Of a stretch of DNA of 38,196 nt, positions 22,116 to 28,477 are shown piece by piece. The notes under the pieces are model-generated. The model ran no database searches. It was not told the DNA's origin and was given only the letters and a program-made list of their open reading frames with translations. Source of the stretch: Spirochaetaceae bacterium (GTDB lineage: Bacteria > Spirochaetota > Spirochaetia > SZUA-6 > Bin103); contig JAPPGB010000115.1 of NCBI GenBank assembly GCA_028821475.1, positions 1-38,196 of the forward strand. The letters run 5' to 3'. The translations under genes and the position numbers were made by a program. Within the stretch, counting starts at the first letter, position 1; each line of letters begins with the position of its first letter.

Positions 22116-23120
22116 TCAGCGGTCCGACCAGTGGATGAGGGCGCCGATCACGCCTTCACGGTTGCCGTGCAGGATGCCGCGGTACAGGTTCGGGGCGTCG
22201 CGGCTGGAGACCCTGTGGGTCACGGTGTGCTGCCACGGCAGGTAGCCGAGCGCCAGGTTGTGCATGATCATCTCGCGCGCCGGCTCCTCTCCGTCGTTAC
22301 AGGGGAAGAACATCTTGACCCGCTTGCCGTGCGGCACCGGGTAGCGGAAGTGGATCGGATCCTTGCCGTAGTGGCCCTGCCACACGAACTTGCCGCGCGG
22401 CCGGGTCAGGGCGATGGCGGCGTCGATGTTGGCCGGCAGGCCGGTGGCCTCGAACACAACGTCGCAGCCGCCCGGCCAGCGCTCCTCGACGGCGCGCGCC
22501 ACGTCGGTGGTGGAGGCGTCGATCAGGTGGCGGGCGCCGAGCTTGCGCGCCACCTCCAGCCGCGCCGCGTCCCGGTCCACCGCCACCACCACGCAGCCGC
22601 GCTGGTTGGCCCACACCACCACCGACAGGCCCACCAGGCCGACGCCGAACGCCAGCACCGAGTCGCCGAGCCGCGGGTTGCTGATGTCCACCCCATGCAG
22701 ACCCACGCCCGGCAGCACGAAGGCGCTGGCGATGTCCACCGGCACGCCGTCGGGCAGGAGGGCGGTGTCGGGGCGCCCCGCGTCCAACACGGCGTGGCTG
22801 GCGTGGCTGCCGGCGACGGTGTGCACCGGTGCGCCGTCGAGCACCATGCCGGGGCTGGCGCGGAAGTACACCAGGTCGCCGGCGGCGTAACCTGACACCT
22901 CGGCGCCGGCGGACTCGACCACCCCGGTGGCCATGTAGCCGGTACACAGCGGGTAGCGGACGCCGTCGAGCGTCCCGCGCACGAACATGAACTCGGTGCC
23001 GATGCTGACCCCGGACCACAGCGTGCGGACCACCACGTCGTTGGCGCCGGGATCGGGCAGCGAGACTTCACGCAGCGCGAAATCGTGCTGCGCGTCGCAG
23101 ATCAGGGCTTGCGCTTCCAT
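22116..23120 (-). CDS. MDR-type (zinc-alcohol-dehydrogenase superfamily) oxidoreductase lacking the zinc ligands
   Basis: The 334-aa product has the two-domain medium-chain dehydrogenase fold: an N-terminal GroES-like domain (DVVVRTLWSGVSIGTE, CTGYMATGVVESAGAEVSGY, GDLVYF) and a Rossmann domain (VLAFGVGLVGLSVVVWANQRG, VVAVDRDAARLEVARKLGA, CDVVFEATG). The position of the catalytic zinc Cys is SGVSIGTE rather than CGxCGTD, and no four-Cys structural zinc lobe is visible. It therefore resembles the BchC-like, zinc-free branch of the family. It would use NAD(P)H to oxidise or reduce an alcohol or carbonyl. The ATG has GAGG about 10 bases upstream. It is the first gene of the minus-strand operon leading to the ABC importer and SuyAB-like lyase, suggesting it acts on the imported compound. 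Confidence 0.85.
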   Translation of the reverse strand: MEAQALICDAQHDFALREVSLPDPGANDVVVRTLWSGVSIGTEFMFVRGTLDGVRYPLCTGYMATGVVESAGAEVSGYAAGDLVYFRASPGMVLDGAPVHTVAGSHASHAVLDAGRPDTALLPDGVPVDIASAFVLPGVGLHGVDISNPRLGDSVLAFGVGLVGLSVVVWANQRGCVVVAVDRDAARLEVARKLGARHLIDASTTDVARAVEERWPGGCDVVFEATGLPANIDAAIALTRPRGKFVWQGHYGKDPIHFRYPVPHGKRVKMFFPCNDGEEPAREMIMHNLALGYLPWQHTVTHRVSSRDAPNLYRGILHGNREGVIGALIHWSDR

Positions 23121-23139
23121 TGGGGCGAACCTCCTCGTC

Positions 23140-23167
23140 CCGGCCGCGGGGCAGGGCCCGCGGCCGG
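23140..23167. promoter_or_regulatory. 11-bp perfect inverted repeat in the 5' leader of the MDR gene
   Basis: CCGGCCGCGGG (23140-23150) and CCCGCGGCCGG (23157-23167) form a perfect, entirely G/C stem with a 6-base loop, 20 bases upstream of the ATG and between the promoter and the ribosome-binding site. No T-run follows. It could act as an attenuator, an mRNA stabiliser or an operator. Confidence 0.45.
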
Positions 23168-23176
23168 CGGCTGTTT

Positions 23177-23205
23177 CTGGTAGTCCGTTTCCGGGACGGT
23201 GTCAA
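23177..23205 (-). promoter_or_regulatory. Candidate promoter of the MDR-ABC-SuyAB operon
   Basis: On the minus strand a perfect TTGACA (23205-23200) is followed after exactly 17 bp by TACCAG (23182-23177). The leader to the ATG at 23120 would be about 50 bases and contains the GC-rich hairpin. Confidence 0.45.
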
Positions 23206-23509
23206 GCAATCCGTCCCAATCCCCATCTCTTCCACCGTCTGCCGCGGCTGGGTGGGTGCGGCGGCGCTGCCCGGCTGCTGCAGATACCGCGCGGCCGCGA
23301 ACCCGCGAACCCGCGCTGGCGATGCCGTACCCGGTCCGGCGGCGGAAGGGCGGTGGCCTTGCCGCCCCGACTGCCCGCGACTCCCGGAACGGCTGGCGCC
23401 CGGCGCCGCGGTATCATAGAGTGCAGGGTGTTGTGATGCTGGCTGTTGCAGCGGTCCTTGGCGCGCCCGGCCGTCGGAGCGCCGCCGGCGGCGAAGGTGG
23501 CCCGTCACC

Positions 23510-25390
23510 GTGAAGTTTCCGCCCCGACTGGAGGGGAATCTCCGTCATTTGTACGGCCCGCGGGCCGCCGGCGCGCTCGCGGAACTGGGGGAGTTGTGGC
23601 TGCGCCACGGCCTGGCCGCGGGAGCGCGCGAAGACGCGTCGGCGGCACCGCCGGGAGCGGTGCGCATGCCCGACGCAGGCGACATCGCCATGATCGCGTA
23701 CGCCGATTCGATCCGCGGCGCCGACGGGTCGCCGCTGGCCGCGCTGCGGCGCTTCGTGCGGCGCTACCTGTCGGGGGGGTCGATCAACACGCTGCACCTG
23801 CTGCCGTTCTTCCCGTGGGACACCGACCGCGGCTTCTCGGTGCAGGACTACCGCGCGGTGGACCCGCGCAACGGCACCTGGGAGGATATCGAGGCGCTGG
23901 CCGGCGAATTCGCCCACCTGATGGCCGACCTGGTGATCAACCACGCTTCGCTCGACAACCCGCTGGTGCAGGGGGCGCTGACCGGCGATCCACGCTACCG
24001 GGACTTCGTAATCCGTTATGACGACGGCGAGCAACCCGATGCGGCCGCGCTCGCGGCGCTCACCCGGCCGCGGCCGGACCCGGTATTGACGCGTTATTTC
24101 CTGGTGGCCACCGGTGGCCACACGCGGGCGACGTTCGATCCGCCGGTCGTCGAAGCGGCGCAGGGCGATGAAACGCCCGTCCATGGCGGCGGCTGGGTAT
24201 GGACCACGTTCTCGCGCCCGCCCAACGCGGATGGCAGCGCGGCCACCCGGCAGGTCGACCTCAACTTTCGCAACCCGCGCGTGCTGCTGGAGATGCTGGA
24301 GGTGCTGCTGTGCTATCGCGGGCACGGCGCCGACTGGGTGCGGCTCGATGCCGCCGGCTACATGTGGAAGGAGCTCGGCACCGCGAGCATTCACCATCGC
24401 AACACCCACCGGCTGCTGCAGGTGCTGCGCGATGCGCTGGCGGGGCGAGCGGACCTGGTGAGCGTGGCCGAAGTGAACGAGCCGCAGGACACCATTCTGC
24501 CCTACCTGGGCAGCGCGGAAGCGGGAGTGGAGAGCGACCTGGTGTACCAGTTCGCACACTTTCCGCTGGCGGTGCACGCACTCCTGTCGGGCGACGCGAG
24601 CCACTACAAGCGCTGGCTCGGCACCCTGGAGCAATTCGGGGGCCGGCAGTTCATTACGGTGTACGGGAGCCACGATGGCATGGGCCGCAAGCCGGTGCTC
24701 GGCCTGCTGCCCGACGCCGACCTGGAACGCATGGTGCGGGATATGGTCGCCGGCCACGGCGCGCTGCCCAACTACTCCAGGCAGCCGGGCGGCGGCCGCA
24801 TCATCTACGAGCTGTGCGCCACTCCGTGGAGCCTGATCAACCGCGCGCACGCCGATGAGCCGCTGCAGCTCCAGGTGGACCGCTACGTGGCGTGCGCGGC
24901 GCTCGGCCTGACCCTGCGCGGCGTGCCGGCGTTCTACGTCAACGGCCTGCTGGGCGTTCCCAACCGGCTCGACCCCGACCACCTGGACGAGAACCGCTCG
25001 ATCAACCGCGAGCAGTTCGACGAGGCGGCACTGTACGCGGAACTGGACGACCGCGGAAGCCGGATGCGACAGGTGCTGGAGCGGCTCCTGCGCCTGATCG
25101 CGGTGCGCGCGGGCGAGGCGGCGTTCGCACCCGGCGGACCACCCCTGCAGGTGCTCGACACGCCGCCTGCCGTGGTGGCGCTGGTCGCGGACGGCGGCGC
25201 GCGCCGCGTGGTTGCTTTGACCAGCGTGTCCGCTGCCGCGCAGCGGGTTGCGCTGGACGCCGCCCTGTTCTCGGGCCGTAGCGCGGTGGTCGAGCTCATC
25301 ACCGGCAGCGCACCGGCGCGTCCGATCGGAGCGACGTGGGAACTGACGCTCGGTCCCTACGAAGTCCAGTGGCTGGCGGGCGCCCGGTAG
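23510..25390 (+). CDS. GH13_18 sugar phosphorylase (sucrose/glucosylglycerate phosphorylase type)
   Basis: The 626-aa product is a glycoside hydrolase family 13 enzyme of the phosphorylase subfamily. Phosphate-dependent cleavage of an alpha-glucoside gives glucose 1-phosphate in the cytoplasm. Visible active-site parts: HLLPFFPWDTDRGFSVQDY (characteristic of subfamily 18), ADLVINHAS, the nucleophile D280 in WVRLDAAGY, the acid/base E321 in SVAEVNEP, and the transition-state Asp D389 in YGSHDGMG. The length (about 490 for classical sucrose phosphorylase) is on the long side, closer to the members that act on glucosylglycerate or glucosylglycerol. The PFFPWDTDRGFSV loop separates it from hydrolysing amylosucrases. 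The acceptor specificity cannot be read with confidence. Start is GTG 23510 with a GAAGGTGG about 10 bases upstream. With GlgX at 28478-30589 it points to glycogen/glucoside metabolism in this region. Confidence 0.88.
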   Translation: MKFPPRLEGNLRHLYGPRAAGALAELGELWLRHGLAAGAREDASAAPPGAVRMPDAGDIAMIAYADSIRGADGSPLAALRRFVRRYLSGGSINTLHLLPFFPWDTDRGFSVQDYRAVDPRNGTWEDIEALAGEFAHLMADLVINHASLDNPLVQGALTGDPRYRDFVIRYDDGEQPDAAALAALTRPRPDPVLTRYFLVATGGHTRATFDPPVVEAAQGDETPVHGGGWVWTTFSRPPNADGSAATRQVDLNFRNPRVLLEMLEVLLCYRGHGADWVRLDAAGYMWKELGTASIHHRNTHRLLQVLRDALAGRADLVSVAEVNEPQDTILPYLGSAEAGVESDLVYQFAHFPLAVHALLSGDASHYKRWLGTLEQFGGRQFITVYGSHDGMGRKPVLGLLPDADLERMVRDMVAGHGALPNYSRQPGGGRIIYELCATPWSLINRAHADEPLQLQVDRYVACAALGLTLRGVPAFYVNGLLGVPNRLDPDHLDENRSINREQFDEAALYAELDDRGSRMRQVLERLLRLIAVRAGEAAFAPGGPPLQVLDTPPAVVALVADGGARRVVALTSVSAAAQRVALDAALFSGRSAVVELITGSAPARPIGATWELTLGPYEVQWLAGAR

Positions 25391-25522
25391 AGTAGACCGA
25401 ACGGAGGGCACTCCGCCGCCGCGGTGCTCGCTCGACAGCAGCTCCGGTGGTGGCACGTGCTACGCTCTCGGGCACGCGGGAGCCCACGAGACCGGGTGCG
25501 CCGGGTGCGGCGGCCCGTTGCC
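25391..25522. other. Short non-coding stretch after the GH13 gene
   Basis: A small hairpin (CGGAG-GGCA-CTCCG, about 25400-25414) follows the GH13 stop, without a T-run. The rest is GC-rich sequence leading into a permease gene ghost. Nothing else is seen. Confidence 0.35.
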
Positions 25523-25702
25523 CTCGTTGGCCTGAAGCCGCCTGCGGTGAGTTGGGGCGTGCTGCTTCAGGACGCCCAGAACGTACGCACCGTGGCGCTG
25601 TACCCGTGGCTGCTGCTGCCCGGCGTGTTCATCATCATCACCGTGCTGGCGTTCAACTTCCTCGGCGACGGCGCCCGCGACGCCGCCGATCCCTACCGCT
25701 GA
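25523..25702 (+). pseudogene. C-terminal remnant of a DppC-type ABC permease
   Basis: About 58 codons encode [20 protein letters not shown], then [20 protein letters not shown] and [17 protein letters not shown] with a stop. This is the final transmembrane helix and tail of a DppC/OppC permease, and closely parallels the end of the permease half of the fusion at 9979-12249 (IRPPAVS...[13 protein letters not shown]...[16 protein letters not shown]). Nothing upstream encodes the rest of a permease, so most of the gene has been deleted. No other transporter parts are next to it. It is evidence that a second peptide-type ABC operon once stood here, or that a recombination joined the GH13 gene to its remains. 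Confidence 0.85.
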
Positions 25703-25723
25703 CCGCCTCCGAACCGCCCGCCG

Positions 25724-26680
25724 TCAACACCAGCGGCCTGGCGGCGTCGTGATCTCCCGGATCGCGCGGACTGCCCGCCTGGCTCGTTGCGCACTTCGGG
25801 ACTCGGCTGACTCGGCTGCGTCCAGGGCGAGGAGCTGCTTCCACAGCGCCCAGCCGCGCGCCCGCCGCCAAGTGAGCTCGTCGGGTTGTAGCTGCGCGCG
25901 GAAGACAGTTCTGCTGCGTTGGTCCAGCAGGGTCCAGGCCACCGTCAGATCGCACGCCGGATCGCCCGCCGCCAACTGGCCGAAGTCGATCACCGCATGC
26001 AGTTGTCCATCCCGCACCAACAGGTTACCGGGCGCGATGTCTCCATGCACCCACACCGGATCTGCCTGCCAGCGCGATTCCAGGGCCAGGAGCCACGTTT
26101 CCAGCGCCGCGTGGTGGTCGACGCGGCCGCGGCAGCGATCCAGCAGTCGGTCGGTATCGGCGGCATAGGTGGAGAGATTGCCTCCGCGGTAGAAGTTCTC
26201 CGGACCCGGTGCGGGTGCGCCGGCGGTGTCCACACCCTGCAGCGCGCTCAGAAAGCTCGCCAGCCGGCGGGCAAAGCCGCTCAGGTCGCGGATGTTCGCC
26301 CGCGTGGCCGGCTTGCCCCGGATCCATCGGTTCAGCGTCCAATGCCATAGGTAGCCCGCACCCGGCGCTCCCAGCGCGACCGGGTGCGGGATCGGCAGGG
26401 GCAGGTGGCCCGCCAGCCGCGGCAGGCACGCATGCTCGATCAGCGGGCGGGAAGCGTAGCGGCTCGCGCTCGGCAGGCGCGCGCACAGCGAGTCGCCAAC
26501 CCGGAACGTGCGATTGTCATGGCCGCCGGGGACGACGGCGGCCACCGGCAACGCACGGTACCGGGGAAACTGCTCGGCAATCAGCCGGCGCACGAGGCGG
26601 GCGTCGATGGCAGCCGCGGTATCCCGCCATGGCGATGGGCAGCGTGCCGGTCGGCGGGACGACACCGTCGCTTGCGTCAT
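25724..26680 (-). CDS. Aminoglycoside-phosphotransferase-family kinase
   Basis: The 318-aa product has the APH/choline-kinase fold. The N-lobe has PGGHDNRTFRVGDSLCARLP, where a glycine-rich strand is followed by the nucleotide-contacting region. The catalytic loop is VHGDIAPGNLLV (H212-G-D214, Asn at the metal site), and the second metal Asp is in VIDFGQLAAGDPACDL (D232). Members phosphorylate small molecules such as aminoglycosides, macrolides, homoserine or other hydroxylated metabolites; resistance should not be assumed. The ATG overlaps the stop of the fic gene (ATGA, 26677-26680), so the two proteins are translationally coupled. That pairing suggests a common function, but I know of no defined system with it. 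The C-terminus (SAQRARRAVRAIREI) is Arg-rich. Confidence 0.85.
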   Translation of the reverse strand: MTQATVSSRRPARCPSPWRDTAAAIDARLVRRLIAEQFPRYRALPVAAVVPGGHDNRTFRVGDSLCARLPSASRYASRPLIEHACLPRLAGHLPLPIPHPVALGAPGAGYLWHWTLNRWIRGKPATRANIRDLSGFARRLASFLSALQGVDTAGAPAPGPENFYRGGNLSTYAADTDRLLDRCRGRVDHHAALETWLLALESRWQADPVWVHGDIAPGNLLVRDGQLHAVIDFGQLAAGDPACDLTVAWTLLDQRSRTVFRAQLQPDELTWRRARGWALWKQLLALDAAESAESRSAQRARRAVRAIREITTPPGRWC

Positions 26681-28248
26681 GAGTTGCCTCCCTCCTGGGT
26701 GGTGGCACGTGCGTCATCGCCGAACGTATCCCGGAAGAGCGCCTCGACCCGGTTGACCTCTTCATCGGTCAGCCGTGCGAATTCCCTCGTCCGTCCGCGG
26801 TGGGACAGTCTGCCGCCGTTCTGGCGCAGAAACCGGAACAGGAGGTTGGACAGACGTTCCGGCATGTCGACGATCAAGTTCACCCCTGTGTCGAAAGCAT
26901 CGTACTGTTGTAGATACGTGGTTTCCTCCGGCAGGTCGTGCTCGATGGTGTGCCGCACGCACCCGTACAAGAATTCCGCGTGCGCCGTGGCATCGAAGAA
27001 CCGGTAGAAGTCGGCCGTGTCGTTCAGCACGGTCACGTTGCCGAGTTCGGTCGGTTTCCAATCGACTACCGGCAACAGTCTCTTCGAGTAGTCCTCCAGT
27101 GTCGTGCGGTACTCGCGGATTCTGTCCAGAATCGCAGCCGAGACGGGAAACGTGACGCCGAGAGGGTTGAAGCCCCGCGCGGCCAGGACGTGGTGGATCA
27201 GGTAGCGGTGTATTCTGCCGTTGCCGTCCTCGAAAGGATGGATGTAGACGAATCCGAATGCCAGTACCGCAGCGGCCAGCACCGGATCGAGTTCCCGTGC
27301 CGCCTTCTGGTCGAAGGCGATCAGGCCGTCGACGAGATCCGACAGGTCCTCCGGCCTCGCGCTTACGTGGTCCGGGATTGGCTGTCGGGTGTCCCGATCC
27401 CACTCGCCGACGAATCCTCCTTCGTTCCTGAGACCGAGTTCCACGAAGCGCGCATCGCCGATCACGATCTCCTGCAGTCGAAGCAGTTCGTCGAGGTTCA
27501 GCGGCTGCGTGCCCGCTTGACCGATCGCGCGGCCCCAGCGCTGGATGCGGTCTTGCGGGGGGCGTTCGCCTTCGATGACGAAGCTCGCCTGGGAGTCCTT
27601 GAGCAGCAGAAACGCCGCGGCGCGCGCCATCAGATCCTGCGGCACCGCGGCGGCGGCTTCGCGTGCGCTTGACGGCAGGTCCAGCTCGATGAAGCGTTCA
27701 AGGGGCTCGGTGCGGGACACGAGCGGGCAAAACTCGGGGACACCGGGCAGGTTGTTCTTGACGCGATGGCGCGTGGAATTCTCGGCGGCGGCGGGGAACT
27801 GCAGTTTCGGGTCGACGACCAGTGGATAGGCGCCGCGGTCGGCGTTCGGCAGATCAAGCCTTCTGCCGGTAAGCCATTCGTGCAGGAACCAGACGCGCCG
27901 TGCGTAGGCGCCGGTAGGAGCGGCTCTGACGAGAGCCTCGATCGGCGCGGGCCCGGTGGCAAGGAACAGCCGCTTGAGCACGGCCAGATCGAGCCCCTCG
28001 TGTTTGAGAGCGAAGGTCAGGTGGCCTGCCAGGCTGGGCGGAGGAGCGTGCCGCGGCGAATAGATCCGCCAGCCGGCCTGCGCCAGGAACCGATGCCGCT
28101 CGCCGGTGGCACTCAACGTGCGCGGTAGCGGCACGCGCAGATCGTATGCATCGATAAGCGCCGCGTAGCCCGCCGGAGTGGCGGTAACCGGTAAGCGTTG
28201 TTCGCGAAAAACCGTAACCGACTGTGAAAAACGATGCTGTTGAGCCAA
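26677..28248 (-). CDS. Fic-domain AMP-transferase with N-terminal inhibitory motif
   Basis: The 523-aa product contains a complete Fic motif, HPFEDGNGR (about residues 337-345), the catalytic signature of enzymes that transfer AMP from ATP to a target protein. About 110 residues earlier SFVIEGE fits the (S/T)xxxE(G/N) inhibitory helix, which blocks ATP binding in self-inhibited class II Fic proteins. The N-terminal region (INAY-like IDAYDLRVPLP, HLTFALKHEGLDLAVLKRLF, and a DUF4172-like helical part) and a C-terminal winged-helix-like region (FLRQNGGRLSHRGRTREFARLTDEEV) complete a typical layout for stand-alone regulators. TTG 28248 is the only upstream start in frame and has no well-spaced ribosome-binding site, so the start is uncertain; the first codons overlap the direct-repeat region. 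Coupled by a 4-base overlap to the APH-type kinase gene. Confidence 0.88.
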   Translation of the reverse strand: MAQQHRFSQSVTVFREQRLPVTATPAGYAALIDAYDLRVPLPRTLSATGERHRFLAQAGWRIYSPRHAPPPSLAGHLTFALKHEGLDLAVLKRLFLATGPAPIEALVRAAPTGAYARRVWFLHEWLTGRRLDLPNADRGAYPLVVDPKLQFPAAAENSTRHRVKNNLPGVPEFCPLVSRTEPLERFIELDLPSSAREAAAAVPQDLMARAAAFLLLKDSQASFVIEGERPPQDRIQRWGRAIGQAGTQPLNLDELLRLQEIVIGDARFVELGLRNEGGFVGEWDRDTRQPIPDHVSARPEDLSDLVDGLIAFDQKAARELDPVLAAAVLAFGFVYIHPFEDGNGRIHRYLIHHVLAARGFNPLGVTFPVSAAILDRIREYRTTLEDYSKRLLPVVDWKPTELGNVTVLNDTADFYRFFDATAHAEFLYGCVRHTIEHDLPEETTYLQQYDAFDTGVNLIVDMPERLSNLLFRFLRQNGGRLSHRGRTREFARLTDEEVNRVEALFRDTFGDDARATTQEGGNS

Positions 28249-28384
28249 TTCCTTGAATTAGTGTTTCTTCTTCAGTCCTACTCTCGTGCCTTCGTGGCAG
28301 ATGGCGCTGAGGGTGAGCCCGTGAAAAACGATAACTAGAGGTGAATTTAGGTAACTGAATACCATATCCATGAAAAACAGTAAC
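28205..28384. repeat. 14-bp direct repeats in an AT-rich stretch before the fic gene
   Basis: Five related 14-mers lie on the plus strand: 28205-28218 (CGAAAAACCGTAAC), 28225-28238 (TGAAAAACGATGCT), 28322-28335 (TGAAAAACGATAAC), 28342-28355 (TGAATTTAGGTAAC, degenerate) and 28371-28384 (TGAAAAACAGTAAC). The consensus is TGAAAAACNGTAAC. The spacing is uneven. The surrounding sequence is strikingly AT-rich for this genome (20 G/C of 60 at 28321-28380). The repeats cover the fic start and its upstream region, as expected for operator sites; they also resemble iterons. Confidence 0.65.
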
Positions 28385-28477
28385 ACGCACCCCTGCCGGT
28401 CGTCAATCAAAGTAGTGGGTCACCTGGCGAGCCTCGCCGGCGATGTAGTGCGCGATCAGCGGTTCCGCCACGGGCTG

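Larger units (their letters stand above)
23121..23509. other. Divergent intergenic region, 389 bases
   Basis: This stretch separates the minus-strand dehydrogenase from the plus-strand GH13 gene. It holds a strong hairpin in the dehydrogenase leader (23140-23167) and a TTGACA-type promoter (23177-23205). A TATCAT at 23412-23417 is a possible -10 for the GH13 gene, but no good -35 was found. The short frames here are Arg/Pro-rich and not convincing as genes. Confidence 0.5.

Noticed and set aside
25724-26680. An aminoglycoside-resistance gene
   Set aside because: The APH fold is clear, but many family members phosphorylate metabolites. Nothing here shows drug specificity, so no resistance role is claimed.
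28205-28384. CRISPR array
   Set aside because: The 14-bp repeats are shorter than CRISPR repeats, are unevenly spaced, partly degenerate and overlap coding sequence; no cas gene is near.
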